A stretch of DNA of 64,000 nt from Pseudophaeobacter sp965641885 (GCA_965641885.1 OZ282574.1:434001-498000); one strand, 5' to 3'. Numbered from the stretch's first letter, positions 1-8,900 are shown. The notes: generated by a model from the letters alone, not told the origin. Made by a program: numbers and translations.

Positions 1-107
1 TGAGCAGCAGTCATCACCTTAGGCTTTGACCGCCCGCTTAAGTGCAAGAGCAGCGCAATCGCGCTGATGCCGCCCACAACGAGGATCAACAAAAGTTCCA
101 GCGGCAT
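1..107 (-). CDS. N-terminus of a small membrane protein (partial)
   Basis: The first 35 codons of a minus-strand gene begin at the ATG at 107 and run off the left edge of the window. A strong GGGAGGGA ribosome-binding site lies at 111-118, just before the start. The N-terminus (MPLELLLILVVGGISAIALLLH) is one hydrophobic helix followed by a basic stretch (SGRSKPK), so the protein probably has its N-terminus out and its remainder in the cytoplasm. It is divergent from the phosphatase-like gene that follows. The gene recalls conserved short membrane proteins of Rhodobacteraceae, but its function cannot be told from 35 residues. Confidence 0.7.
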   Translation of the reverse strand, partial: MPLELLLILVVGGISAIALLLHLSGRSKPKVMTAA

Positions 108-239
108 TGCTCCCTCCCAGATCATGCCTGTTGCCGATCAGAATGACGTTGCAATGGTACTGCTGTCAAAGGTGGCGTTGGGGAAGGCCAAATTATGCAG
201 GATGTTTTTCTCCGACGCACAACCTACTATAGGGGCAGA

Positions 240-578
240 ATGGTTGGTTCTGCTAAACGTGTTTTTTTCATCTGCGGCAAGGCTCGCATGCGGAGCCCAA
301 CAGCGGCGGATATGGTTGCCAGTTGGCCTGGATATGAAACCGATTTTGCTGGTTTGAGCAAAGACGCAGATGAACTATTGTCCTCTGAGCATCTGGACTG
401 GGCGGACATAATCGTGGTGATGGAAAAGCGCCAAAAGTCAACGCTGTCCTGTCAGTTTGGCGCTCACCTGGCAGCAAAACGGGTCGTGGTATTAGGCGTT
501 GCAGACAAATACGCCTATATGGAGCCAGCCCTGCAAGCGATTCTGAAACCGAAGTTGCGGAAAATCCTGCAAGGCTAA
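240..578 (+). CDS. low-molecular-weight protein-tyrosine-phosphatase-like protein
   Basis: The 112-residue protein has the phosphatase P-loop near its N-terminus (ICGKARMRS, residues 11-19), which keeps the C-x5-R-S pattern with Cys12 and Arg18. It also has the WADIIVVMEKRQ and KRVVVLGVADKYAYM segments that are typical of the short COG4551-like branch of the LMW-PTP family. Known members of LMW-PTP dephosphorylate phosphotyrosine, but this short branch is poorly characterised. I chose the ATG at 240 because AGGGG precedes it by a normal distance and the P-loop then sits at the expected place; an ATG at 195 would add 15 residues of doubtful sequence. The gene converges on the TlpA gene with only 18 bases between their ends. 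Confidence 0.75.
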   Translation: MVGSAKRVFFICGKARMRSPTAADMVASWPGYETDFAGLSKDADELLSSEHLDWADIIVVMEKRQKSTLSCQFGAHLAAKRVVVLGVADKYAYMEPALQAILKPKLRKILQG

Positions 579-596
579 CCTCATAAGAGAACGCGA

Positions 597-1169
597 TTAA
601 CTGCCAGGTGTGCTGTCAATCATGGCGGCAACAATTGCCTTGGCACTGTCTGAATTCCATTCCGCATCGCCCAGCAGGCGGGCGACTTCCTGCCCTTCGC
701 GATTGAGCAGCACCGTGATGGGCAGGCCGATCACTGCCATTTCACGGGCCAGCGCCTGTTTTGGATCCTGATGGCGGGGCAGGTTGGTGATGCCGTTTTC
801 ATCAAAGAACTTTGTGATGCCAGCAGGGCTGTTGCGTCCGGCGGCAATGGTCAGCACCTCAAAATCCTCGCCACCGAACTCTTGCTGTAATTCTGCTAGC
901 TGAGGCATCTCTTTGCGGCAGGGCGCGCACCAGGTGGCCCAGAAGTTCAGCAGCACCACCTTGCCGTGGTAGTCCTGCAGCGTGGCTGTGCCGCTTTCAT
1001 CTTCTAAGAAAAATTCCGCATCAGAGACATCGCGGGGTGTTGAGTGCACCACCAGACGTTTGAGGCTGTGGTCGCGCAGGGCTTCCAGCTGGGCCACATC
1101 AGCAGCGATTGCCGCATTTGCACCCAGGGCCAGGGCGATATAAAGGGAAAGGTGACGTAACAGACGCAT
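597..1169 (-). CDS. TlpA-family thioredoxin-like protein
   Basis: The 190-residue protein has a signal peptide (residues 1-22, ending ANAAIA) and a thioredoxin fold. The active site WATWCAPC has Cys81 and Cys84, and a cis-proline loop GLPIT follows about 70 residues later. TlpA/ResA-type proteins act in the periplasm as thiol reductants, often for cytochrome c maturation or copper-centre assembly; the client here is unknown. GGAGAT stands just before the start codon. The gene is divergent from argH with only 20 bases between the two start codons, so each gene's promoter must lie partly within the other's coding region or leader. Confidence 0.88.
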   Translation of the reverse strand: MRLLRHLSLYIALALGANAAIAADVAQLEALRDHSLKRLVVHSTPRDVSDAEFFLEDESGTATLQDYHGKVVLLNFWATWCAPCRKEMPQLAELQQEFGGEDFEVLTIAAGRNSPAGITKFFDENGITNLPRHQDPKQALAREMAVIGLPITVLLNREGQEVARLLGDAEWNSDSAKAIVAAMIDSTPGS

Positions 1170-1189
1170 ATTATCTCCGGGATTCCACC

Positions 1190-2584
1190 ATGACAGATCA
1201 AGCCTCGAACCAGATGTGGGGCGGCCGTTTTGCCGCTGGTCCAGACGCGATCATGGAGGCAATCAATGCCTCGATCGGTTTTGACAAGCGAATGGCTGCC
1301 CAGGACATTGCCGGCTCCAGGGCCCACGCAGCGATGTTGGCCGCAACAGGTGTTATAAGCGATAACGACGCCGAGGCAATTCGGGAAGGCCTGCTCACGG
1401 TCTTGTCAGAGATTGAGACCGGCACATTCCAGTTCTCGACCGCGCTGGAAGACATCCACATGAACGTCGAGGCCCGCCTGAAAGAGGTCATTGGTGAGCC
1501 CGCAGGCCGTCTGCACACGGGCCGGTCGCGCAATGATCAGGTGGCCACCGACTTTAAACTCTGGGTGCGCGATCAGCTGGATGCGGCCGAAGGTGGTCTT
1601 TTGGCCCTTATCCGCGCGCTATTGACCCAGGCTGAGGCCGGAGCCGACTGGGTGATGCCGGGCTTTACCCATCTGCAGGTGGCGCAGCCGGTGACCTGGG
1701 GCCATCACATGATGGCTTATGTCGAGATGTTTGGCCGCGATCTCAGCCGGGTGCGGGACGCCCGCAAACGCATGAACGAATCGCCTCTGGGGGCTGCGGC
1801 ACTTGCGGGCACCTCCTTCCCGATCGACCGCGACATGACCGCCGCAGCGCTGGGCTTTGACCGCCCCGCCGCCAACTCACTGGATGCGGTCTCGGATCGT
1901 GATTTTGCACTGGAATTCCTGTCCACCGCCTCAATTAGTGCCATTCACCTGAGCCGGTTTTCCGAAGAGCTGGTGATCTGGTCCTCGGCGCAGTTCCGTT
2001 TTGTGACCCTGTCGGACCGCTTTTCCACCGGCTCGTCCATTATGCCGCAAAAGAAGAACCCCGACGCGGCTGAGTTGATTCGCGCCAAAGTCGGCCGGAT
2101 CTTTGGCGCCAACACGGCGCTGATGATGGTGATGAAGGGTCTGCCATTGACCTATTCCAAGGACATGCAGGAAGACAAAGAGCAGGTCTTTGACGCCGCC
2201 GACCACTGGATGCTGGCTCTGGCTGCAATGGAAGGCATGGTCAAGGATATGAGCGCCAACCGCGCCGAGCTGGCCGTGGCAGCGGCCTCGGGTTTCTCAA
2301 CCGCTACCGATCTGGCTGACTGGTTGGTGCGGGTGCTGGGCCTGCCGTTCCGCGACGCGCATCACATCACCGGGTCATTGGTGGCACTGGCCGAAACACG
2401 CGGCTGTGATCTGCCGGAACTGACCCTTGCGGACATGCAGGGCGTGCACGGCGCGATCACCCAAGATGTCTTCTCTGTTCTTGGCGTTGAAAACTCGGTA
2501 AACTCACGCCTGTCTTATGGCGGCACAGCTCCGGCGCAGGTGCGCGCCCAGGTGGCCCGCTGGACCGCGGTTCTGGACGCCTAA
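1190..2584 (+). CDS. argH: argininosuccinate lyase
   Basis: This enzyme splits argininosuccinate into arginine and fumarate, the last step of arginine synthesis. The 464-residue length fits the family. The fumarase/aspartase superfamily signature GSSIMPQKKNP lies at residues 281-291 and holds the catalytic serine loop. THLQ (His161) supplies the conserved histidine, and TGRSRNDQVATD is at residues 110-121. I chose the ATG at 1190 (MTDQASNQMWGG), where homology begins; the 27 residues upstream would overlap the divergent TlpA start. No strong Shine-Dalgarno sequence precedes it. Three GAAA-N4-TTTC dyads lie directly after the stop codon. Confidence 0.97.
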   Translation: MTDQASNQMWGGRFAAGPDAIMEAINASIGFDKRMAAQDIAGSRAHAAMLAATGVISDNDAEAIREGLLTVLSEIETGTFQFSTALEDIHMNVEARLKEVIGEPAGRLHTGRSRNDQVATDFKLWVRDQLDAAEGGLLALIRALLTQAEAGADWVMPGFTHLQVAQPVTWGHHMMAYVEMFGRDLSRVRDARKRMNESPLGAAALAGTSFPIDRDMTAAALGFDRPAANSLDAVSDRDFALEFLSTASISAIHLSRFSEELVIWSSAQFRFVTLSDRFSTGSSIMPQKKNPDAAELIRAKVGRIFGANTALMMVMKGLPLTYSKDMQEDKEQVFDAADHWMLALAAMEGMVKDMSANRAELAVAAASGFSTATDLADWLVRVLGLPFRDAHHITGSLVALAETRGCDLPELTLADMQGVHGAITQDVFSVLGVENSVNSRLSYGGTAPAQVRAQVARWTAVLDA

Positions 2585-2587
2585 GCT

Positions 2588-2646
2588 GAAAAGCGTTTCT
2601 AGGGGCCTGAGCTGAAAAGCGTTTCGATGGACCTGAAACGGGTTTC
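2588..2646. repeat. three GAAA-N4-TTTC dyads
   Basis: The short palindrome GAAAAGCGTTTC occurs at 2588-2599 and again at 2614-2625, and a variant GAAACGGGTTTC lies at 2635-2646. The first two copies also share their flanks (AGCTGAAAAGCGTTTC). Centre spacings are 26 and 21 bases. Such arrays often mark operator sites; this one sits between argH and the first small lipoprotein gene. No regulator is identified. Confidence 0.5.
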
Positions 2647-2663
2647 CGACGTCAAGACTTTGA

Positions 2664-2693
2664 TCATGGGCCGCCTTGAATTTTGGCCCATGA
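2664..2693 (+). terminator. hairpin after argH
   Basis: A nine-base-pair inverted repeat (TCATGGGCC, then GGCCCATGA) with a 12-base loop follows argH. No T run comes after it, so it could be a weak or Rho-assisted terminator, or a leader structure for the lipoprotein gene that starts at 2744. Confidence 0.4.
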
Positions 2694-2743
2694 CACCCAT
2701 CTAGTCCGGGTAACAGGCCCGGCTGGTTTTTTGGAGGCAACAG

Positions 2744-2932
2744 ATGCGCAGATCGATATTGAGCCTGATTGGCGCTGCTGTTTTGATCGCCAGCCTCAGC
2801 GCCTGTGGCGTCGATGGTGAGCCAGTGCGCCCCTCGCTGAATGCCGGAGTTGGTGTCTCTAATAACGGTGTGCACGCGGGCGGCTCTGTTGGCTTGCACA
2901 AGGGGCCGTTCAATATCTTCCTCGGCTTCTAG
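2744..2932 (+). CDS. small lipoprotein, argH-lysA interval
   Basis: The 62-residue protein has a lipoprotein signal peptide. The lipobox LSAC places the lipid-bearing cysteine at about residue 21, and a glycine-rich tail of some 40 residues ends in a hydrophobic GPFNIFLGF. A GGAGG-like site precedes the ATG. It probably sits in the outer or inner membrane facing the periplasm. A second, shorter lipoprotein gene follows at 3020. The function is not known, and no catalytic motif is visible. Confidence 0.75.
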   Translation: MRRSILSLIGAAVLIASLSACGVDGEPVRPSLNAGVGVSNNGVHAGGSVGLHKGPFNIFLGF

Positions 2933-3019
2933 CAAAGCTGTCTACTGGAAAACGCGGCCCGATCCGGGGTTCAATGACTTGTACTGACCGCGGCCAGACG
3001 CGGCCAAAGGACTTTTGTG

Positions 3020-3181
3020 ATGATCCGTTTCTTTTTGGTTCTGGGTGTTCTTGGGCTCTCTGCCTGTGACCTGCCAACCTCCTATGCAAGGCCTCCAGAG
3101 CCTAAACAGGCTGAAAAAGCGCCAGAGTCTGGTCTCCGGGTCTCTGGCTATGCACGCGTTGGTGTTTCGCACAGTTTCTGA
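3020..3181 (+). CDS. very small lipoprotein
   Basis: This 53-residue reading frame starts at an ATG preceded by AAAGGA at 3005-3010. The N-terminus MIRFFLVLGVLGLSAC is a compact lipoprotein signal whose lipobox cysteine is residue 16, followed by a proline- and charge-rich segment and the end SGYARVGVSHSF. The close of this protein (GVSHSF) and that of its neighbour at 2744 (a GVGVSNNG segment) share a small G-V-S theme, so the two may be distant relatives. It lies just ahead of lysA. The function is unknown. Confidence 0.6.
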   Translation: MIRFFLVLGVLGLSACDLPTSYARPPEPKQAEKAPESGLRVSGYARVGVSHSF

Positions 3182-3292
3182 ACAGGGCTGAACCTGGCCA
3201 GAGCCCGTCAAGATCCCGGGCAAAGGTCAAAGATCTTTTGTTGCGCGGGAATCATTTGCCAGCCCTGTCGGTTTTGGTCTAATCGCCAAGGC

Positions 3293-4558
3293 ATGGATCA
3301 CTTTCTCTATCGCGACGGCGCGCTTTTCGCCGAAGACGTGCCGGTAGCCGAGATTGCGGCTGCCGTGGGCACTCCGTTTTACGTCTATTCCACCGCCACG
3401 CTGCAGCGCCACTTTCGCCTGTTTGACGAGGCGCTGGAGGGCATGGACCATCTGGTCTGCTACGCCATGAAGGCCGCCAGCAATCAGGCCATCCTGAAAA
3501 CTCTGGCGCAGGTCGGAGCCGGTATGGATGTGGTCAGCCAGGGCGAATACCTGCGTGCCAGGGCCGCCGGTGTGCCGGGTGACAAAATTGTCTTTTCCGG
3601 CGTTGGCAAAACCTCCGAAGAAATCCGCACCGCGCTGAGCGGCGGCATTCGTCAGTTCAACGTCGAATCCGAGCCGGAAATGGAAGTGATCAACGCGGTC
3701 GCGCTCGAGCTGGGCCAGGTGGCGCCGATCACCATTCGGGTGAACCCGGATGTGGATGCGAAAACCCATGCCAAGATCGCCACTGGCAAGTCTGAAAACA
3801 AATTCGGCATTCCCATTGCCCGCGCCCGCGAGGTCTATGCCCATGCTGCCAGCTTGCCGGGGCTGCAGGTCATTGGGATCGACGTCCACATTGGCTCGCA
3901 GCTGACCGAGCTTGAGCCCTTTCGCAAGGCCTATGAAAAAGTCGCTGAGTTGACACAGCTGCTGCGCGATGACGGCCATGACATTCGCCGCCTTGATCTG
4001 GGCGGCGGTCTGGGCATCCCCTATACCCGCTCAAACGAGGCGCCACCGCTGCCGGTGGAATATGGTCAGCTGATCAAGGACACGCTGGGCCATCTGGGCT
4101 GTGAGATCGAGATTGAGCCGGGCCGTCTGATTGCAGGCAATGCGGGGCTAATGGTCAGCAAGGTGATCTATGTGAAATCCGGCGAGGACCGTGAATTTCT
4201 GATCGTGGATGGCGCCATGAATGACCTGATCCGCCCGGCAATGTACGAAGCGCACCATGACATCGTTGCCGTCAATGAGCCAGCGCCGGGGGTTGAACCC
4301 CGTCCCTATGACATCGTCGGCCCTGTCTGCGAATCCGGCGATACCTTTGCCAAAGAGCGCGACATGCCGCCGCTGCTGGCGGGCGACCTTATCGCCTTTC
4401 GCAGTGCCGGCGCCTACGGCGCTGTGATGTCGAGCGAATACAATTCGCGGCCGCTGATCCCCGAGGTTCTGGTAAACGGTGATCAATTCGCGGTTATTCG
4501 CCCACGACCGAGCTTTGACGAAATGATAAATCGCGATACCATCCCGGAGTGGCTGTAA
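3293..4558 (+). CDS. lysA: diaminopimelate decarboxylase
   Basis: LysA converts meso-diaminopimelate to L-lysine and CO2, the last step of lysine synthesis. The 421-residue protein shows the fold-III PLP enzyme pattern: YAMKAASNQ with the PLP lysine at residue 60, HIGSQ near residue 200, the glycine-rich LDLGGGLGIPY, the phosphate-binding EPGRLIAGNAG, and CESGDTFA with the catalytic cysteine contributed to the partner subunit. A second member of the fold, an ornithine-type decarboxylase, lies at 34352. The large TIGR02302 gene follows 63 bases downstream and may be co-transcribed. Confidence 0.97.
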   Translation: MDHFLYRDGALFAEDVPVAEIAAAVGTPFYVYSTATLQRHFRLFDEALEGMDHLVCYAMKAASNQAILKTLAQVGAGMDVVSQGEYLRARAAGVPGDKIVFSGVGKTSEEIRTALSGGIRQFNVESEPEMEVINAVALELGQVAPITIRVNPDVDAKTHAKIATGKSENKFGIPIARAREVYAHAASLPGLQVIGIDVHIGSQLTELEPFRKAYEKVAELTQLLRDDGHDIRRLDLGGGLGIPYTRSNEAPPLPVEYGQLIKDTLGHLGCEIEIEPGRLIAGNAGLMVSKVIYVKSGEDREFLIVDGAMNDLIRPAMYEAHHDIVAVNEPAPGVEPRPYDIVGPVCESGDTFAKERDMPPLLAGDLIAFRSAGAYGAVMSSEYNSRPLIPEVLVNGDQFAVIRPRPSFDEMINRDTIPEWL

Positions 4559-4621
4559 CGGCTCCGGCGCACCTGTCGGGATTTTTGGCCACATGCAAAG
4601 CCCAAAGGAGGCAGAGCAGAG

Positions 4622-7309
4622 ATGGCGCGAAACGGCAAGGCTGACCCACGATTGCATCCCCTGCGATGGCCCCTGCGGCTGACGCAGGTGGGTCTGTTTG
4701 GCGAACGCGCCCTGCGGGCTTTCTGGCCATTGGCCTCTGTTGTGATGCTGGTCTGTGCTGCTGTGATGTTGGGGCTGCATGATCTGGTGCCGCGTGGCGC
4801 GGTCTGGCTCGCGGCCGGAATTGCCCTGCTGAGCAGCCTTGCGACCCTTGTCTTTGGTATATGGCGCTTTCGCTGGCCACGCCGCCATGAGGCACTGGCG
4901 CGGCTGGATGCCAGCCTGCCGGGGCGTCCGGTCACCGCCCTGTTGGATGCGCAGGCCATTGGCGGCTCTGATCCCGGGTCGGCGGCGCTGTGGCAGGCGC
5001 ATCAGGCGCGCATGGCGCGCACCGCCGCACAGGCAAAAGCGCCAGCTCCCGATCTGCGCATTGCAGCGGCAGACCCCTTTGCGCTGCGCTATGTGGCGTT
5101 GGTTTCGCTGTTGATGGCGCTGGTGTTTGGGTCTTTGTGGCGGGTGAGCAGCCTTGCGGCCATGGCACCGGGCGCCGGGGCCGGACTGGGGGCTGGACTG
5201 GCGGGGCCTTCCTGGGAGGGCTGGATCGAGCCGCCGCGCTACACCGGCCTGCCGGTGCTCTATCTCAATGATCAGCAGGAAGAGGATCTGGAGCTGCCGG
5301 TGGGCAGCCGCATAACGCTGCGCTTTTATGGCGAAGTCGGCGCGCTGACGCTGGAGCAAACCGTCTCTGAACCAGGCGAAAACGCCGCATCAGAGAGCAT
5401 GCTGGAGCATGCGGTCGAAATTCAGCAGGCGGGACGGTTGGCGATCAATGGCCACAATGGCCGGGCCTGGGATATCGCGGTGCTGCCGGATTTTGCGCCC
5501 AGCATTTCCATTACGGGTCTGCCCGAACTCACCCCGGAGGGGGCACTGTCGCTGCCGTTCCTGGCGCAGGATGACTACGGTGTCGAGCGTGGCGAGGTCA
5601 GGATCTCGCTGAACATTCTGGCTCTTACGCGGCGCTATGGCCTGACCCCGGATCCCGAGCCACGCGAAGATATCGTGCTGGATTTGCCAATGCCTCTCAG
5701 CGGCTCACGCCAGTCTTTTGAGGCCGTCCTGATCGAGGATTTTGCCAAACACCCCTGGGCCAATTTGCCGGTGGTCTATCATGTCTCGCTGCAGGATGCA
5801 GCCGGGCAGTCGACCACCAGCGCGGGGCTTGGCGCACGACTGGTTGCACCGCGTTTCTTTGATCCTCTGGCGGCCGCGGTCGCAGAGCAACGCCGGGACC
5901 TGATCTGGTCGCGACAAAATGCGCCGCGTATCGCGCAGATCTTGCGCGCGGTGTCGCACCGGCCTCAGGATATTTTCCGCGAGGCCGGCAGCTATCTGCA
6001 AATGCGTGGTATTTTGCGTCGCCTTGAGGCGTCTTTGCAACCTGCAGAGCCGGGGCAGCCTGCAGGGCGAGGCGTTGACATCCTCAGTGAGGCGCAACGC
6101 GATGAGACGGCGGCGGCGCTCTGGGCTTTGGCGCAGAGCCTGGAAGAGGGCGATATCGGCGATGCCCTTGCGCGGATGCAGCAGGCCAAGGAGCGCCTGA
6201 GCCAGGCCATGCGCGATGGCGCCAGTGACGAAGAAATCGCCCAGCTGATGCAAAAACTGCGCGAGGCCACCGAGGATTACATGCGTCAGTTGCAACGGCA
6301 GGCGCAACGAGACAGCCAGTCTGGCGAGCAGGGCGAGGGGCAGGACAGTGCCATGACGCTGAGCCAACAGGACCTGCAGGCCATGATGGACCGGATTCAG
6401 GAGCTGATGGAGCAGGGGCGCATGGCCGAGGCGGAACAGGCGCTGGAAGAGTTTCAGCGCATGATGGAAAACATGCGGATGAGCCAGAACCAGCAGGGTC
6501 AGGAGGGCTCTGACGGTCAGCAGGCGATGGAGGATCTGGGCGAAACACTGCAACAACAGCAGGGGCTGTCGGATCAGGCGTTTCGGGATCTGCAGGAACA
6601 GTTCAACCCCAATGCTCAGGCTGGAGAGAGCCAGAACAATGAAGGGCGCAGTGGCGGTCAGGGGCGCGGACAGCAGCATCAGGGCGGCTCTGGCCAGAAT
6701 GGAGAATCCGGCCAGAACGGAGAATCGGGCCAGAACGGCGGCGAAAGCCAAAGCGGTCAGGGCGGTGATACCCCAGCAGATAGCGGTCAGGGCAGTGGCG
6801 CTGATGGCGGGGACCGGGGGGCTGGCAGTTTGGCCCAGCAACAGCAGGCGCTGCGCGAGGCGCTGCGGCAACAGCAGGATGGTCTGCCGCTGGGACAGGG
6901 GGCCGAGGGCGAAGGAACCCGTGAGGCGCTGGACCGGGCGGGCCGGGCGATGGATGGGGCCGAAGAGGCGCTGCGCCAGGGAGATCTGGCCGAGGCGATT
7001 GACCGGCAATCCGAGGCCATGGAAGCTCTGCGCGAGGGGATGCGCGCCCTCGGCGAGGCGATGGCGCAGAACCAGCAACCCGGACAGCAACAGGGTCAGG
7101 GACAAGATGCTTCGTCAGCACAGGCGGATCCCCTGGGACGTGACCGTAATTCCACCGGGGCTGGTGATGAGCGCAACGCGCCCTTTGGCGGCGAGCGCGC
7201 CTACCGTCGGGCCTGGGATTTGTTGGAAGAGCTCCGCCGCCGCGCCGGAGAATTGGAGCGTGGCGAAGAGGAGCGGCGCTACTTTGAGCGTCTTTTGGAT
7301 CAGTTCTGA
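4622..7309 (+). CDS. TIGR02302/DUF4175 family large membrane protein
   Basis: The 895-residue protein has two close transmembrane helices near its N-terminus (about residues 35-85) and a third near residues 155-175. A beta-rich extracytoplasmic region follows (about 200-420). The second half is long, very glutamine-, glutamate- and glycine-rich and predicted to be helical or disordered. Short tandem repeats of the type NGESGQ occur around residues 691-708. The family is confined largely to Alphaproteobacteria and has no established function. An AAAGGAGG site sits before the ATG. A GC-rich stem-loop element follows the stop codon. Confidence 0.9.
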   Translation: MARNGKADPRLHPLRWPLRLTQVGLFGERALRAFWPLASVVMLVCAAVMLGLHDLVPRGAVWLAAGIALLSSLATLVFGIWRFRWPRRHEALARLDASLPGRPVTALLDAQAIGGSDPGSAALWQAHQARMARTAAQAKAPAPDLRIAAADPFALRYVALVSLLMALVFGSLWRVSSLAAMAPGAGAGLGAGLAGPSWEGWIEPPRYTGLPVLYLNDQQEEDLELPVGSRITLRFYGEVGALTLEQTVSEPGENAASESMLEHAVEIQQAGRLAINGHNGRAWDIAVLPDFAPSISITGLPELTPEGALSLPFLAQDDYGVERGEVRISLNILALTRRYGLTPDPEPREDIVLDLPMPLSGSRQSFEAVLIEDFAKHPWANLPVVYHVSLQDAAGQSTTSAGLGARLVAPRFFDPLAAAVAEQRRDLIWSRQNAPRIAQILRAVSHRPQDIFREAGSYLQMRGILRRLEASLQPAEPGQPAGRGVDILSEAQRDETAAALWALAQSLEEGDIGDALARMQQAKERLSQAMRDGASDEEIAQLMQKLREATEDYMRQLQRQAQRDSQSGEQGEGQDSAMTLSQQDLQAMMDRIQELMEQGRMAEAEQALEEFQRMMENMRMSQNQQGQEGSDGQQAMEDLGETLQQQQGLSDQAFRDLQEQFNPNAQAGESQNNEGRSGGQGRGQQHQGGSGQNGESGQNGESGQNGGESQSGQGGDTPADSGQGSGADGGDRGAGSLAQQQQALREALRQQQDGLPLGQGAEGEGTREALDRAGRAMDGAEEALRQGDLAEAIDRQSEAMEALREGMRALGEAMAQNQQPGQQQGQGQDASSAQADPLGRDRNSTGAGDERNAPFGGERAYRRAWDLLEELRRRAGELERGEEERRYFERLLDQF
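6692..6745 (+). repeat. 18-bp tandem repeat inside the TIGR02302 gene
   Basis: Three head-to-tail copies of an 18-base unit beginning GGCCAGAA encode the six-residue repeat GQNGES. The first two copies differ at two positions and the third has diverged in its second half. The reading frame is kept whatever the copy number, so length variation between strains is expected. Confidence 0.8.
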
Positions 7310-7312
7310 TCT

Positions 7313-7478
7313 GGGCGAGCCCCCCTCTAAAGCACCAGTATTATTCTCGAAGCCTTTGAGCCACGAGAGAGGGGGGGCTCCCGCCCAGGTCTTGGGATTT
7401 GAAAAATCCCGCGCCCTCGTTGGGCATGGCGCTTAGCGCTCCTGAGGGAGCGATAAGCGCGCCGCATGGCATGCGGCG
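7313..7478 (+). repeat. modular stem-loop intergenic element, copy A
   Basis: This fills most of the gap between the convergent TIGR02302 and zinc-ribbon genes. A long outer dyad (GGGCGAGCCCCCCTCT paired with AGAGGGGGGGCTCCCGCCC) is followed by a hairpin GGGATTT-GAA-AAATCCC (7394-7410), the box GTTGGGC (7419-7425), a long hairpin with arms GCGCTTA/TAAGCGC (7429-7460), and a last hairpin GCCGCAT-GGC-ATGCGGC. The order CTCCCGCC, hairpin, GTTGGGC, hairpin recurs in copies B (57328-57407) and C (58720-58795). The remaining bases to 7623 hold no gene that I can support. Confidence 0.65.
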
Positions 7479-7623
7479 TCACCGAGGCCGATCAGGGGGG
7501 AGGGTTTTGGCGCAATAGGCGCAATCTGTTGTCACGGTTTTGATTCCGGCATTGTCTGACGGCGGCCTTGGTCCTGACGGCGGTACTGGCTGTCTCGAAA
7601 GCGCGGTGAGAGCCGTGCAGGGT

Positions 7624-8697
7624 TCAGAACTGTGGCTTTTGCAACTCGGTTACCTGCGTGTCCAGCCACAGACGCATCTGATCCACCCAGGTGACATAGG
7701 TGCTGAGATAGGGATCTGCCTGTGGCAGCAGCTCGGCGATTTGAGGCGCGTTGCTGTAGATCATGACCAGGGCCAATATGGCGAGGATCGCCAGGGCAAA
7801 CCCCCGGGTGAAGCCGGATTTGCGCGGCGGCGGCACCATGTCGCCCATTGGAGCAGGCGGGGCGGTATCCGCCGCCCGCAGCGTTGAGTTGATCTCTTCA
7901 ATATCTGGCAGGACGCCCCGTTTCAGCCCACTGGCTTCGGCGGCCAGACGGCGCGGATCTTCGCCCCGAATGCGGGCCATTCGATCAGAGGCCTGCCGGG
8001 TGCGGCGTGCCTCCTCGTTCTCAGGGAAGTCATCCAGCCCGAGGTTGGGCTGCGTTTCAAGCCCCTCGGCCTGACCGTGTTCATTGGCCCGCAGGCTCGC
8101 CTCGCGCTCTGCTTCTTCGCGCAGGATCTCGCCCAGGGCCGGGTCAAGGCGGCGTTTTTGCGGCGCCGTCTCATGGTCCGCAGCGTCAGAAACGGGCGCG
8201 GTTTCAGATGCTGCACTGCTTTCGTGTGCGAGGCCCTGCCGGGGCTGTGGCCTGTTTGGGCGGGGGCCCCTCGCGACATCTTCAGCGTCTTGTGGTGATG
8301 CATCCTCTTGCAGGGCTTTGGTGACTGCGACCTCAGCCGGGGTGGGATCCTGAAAGGGGTCTGATGCGATTTCGTCCTCTGCGCGCTCTGTGCCCTCGGT
8401 TTCCTCTGCTGACAGCTCTGCGCCCTCAACCGGCAGCTCTTCATCATCAGGCACCGCAGCCTCTGTACGGGAGGCCGTCGGCGCGGCCTCATGCCCGGCA
8501 GGTGGGGCGCTCAGGTCATTGTCGTGCCTGCCTGCGTCGATGTCGCTTGTGATGTCATCTGTGGCCTGACCAAAACCAGCAGCCTGCTGAAACCAGGTAT
8601 CGCCGCAGTTAGAGCACTGCACATCACGGCCTTCTTCGGGAATGACGTCATCCGGCACTTCGTACTGGGCACCGCAATTCGGGCAGGTCAGGCGCAT
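7624..8697 (-). CDS. MJ0042-type zinc-ribbon membrane protein
   Basis: The 357-residue protein starts with a zinc ribbon of two CxxC pairs (CPNC at residues 5-8 and CSNC at residues 28-31), the pattern of the MJ0042 finger-like domain. A long acidic, low-complexity middle follows, then one transmembrane helix (GFALAILAILALVMIYS) about 50 residues from the C-terminus. I placed the start at 8697, where the zinc ribbon begins and AAGGAG precedes the ATG; an upstream in-frame start would add 50 unsupported residues. It is divergent from ftsE. The function is unknown; the design suggests a membrane-anchored metal-binding or redox-sensing protein. Confidence 0.82.
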   Translation of the reverse strand: MRLTCPNCGAQYEVPDDVIPEEGRDVQCSNCGDTWFQQAAGFGQATDDITSDIDAGRHDNDLSAPPAGHEAAPTASRTEAAVPDDEELPVEGAELSAEETEGTERAEDEIASDPFQDPTPAEVAVTKALQEDASPQDAEDVARGPRPNRPQPRQGLAHESSAASETAPVSDAADHETAPQKRRLDPALGEILREEAEREASLRANEHGQAEGLETQPNLGLDDFPENEEARRTRQASDRMARIRGEDPRRLAAEASGLKRGVLPDIEEINSTLRAADTAPPAPMGDMVPPPRKSGFTRGFALAILAILALVMIYSNAPQIAELLPQADPYLSTYVTWVDQMRLWLDTQVTELQKPQF

Positions 8698-8900
8698 AAA
8701 AATCTCCTTGAACCCGGAGGTCTCCGGGAAACTGTCGGCAGTATTTCCAAATAACAATAGGCAGTTCCAAGCTTTCGCGAAAGGGTCAATCGCGTTTTGC
8801 TCCCCGTGGTGATAAGGCTGCTTTTGTCGCTTTGAGCCATGGCCCATTGAAACTGACGACCCGCTAGGGCAAAACTGCGTGGCGCATACAGGGGACAGTC

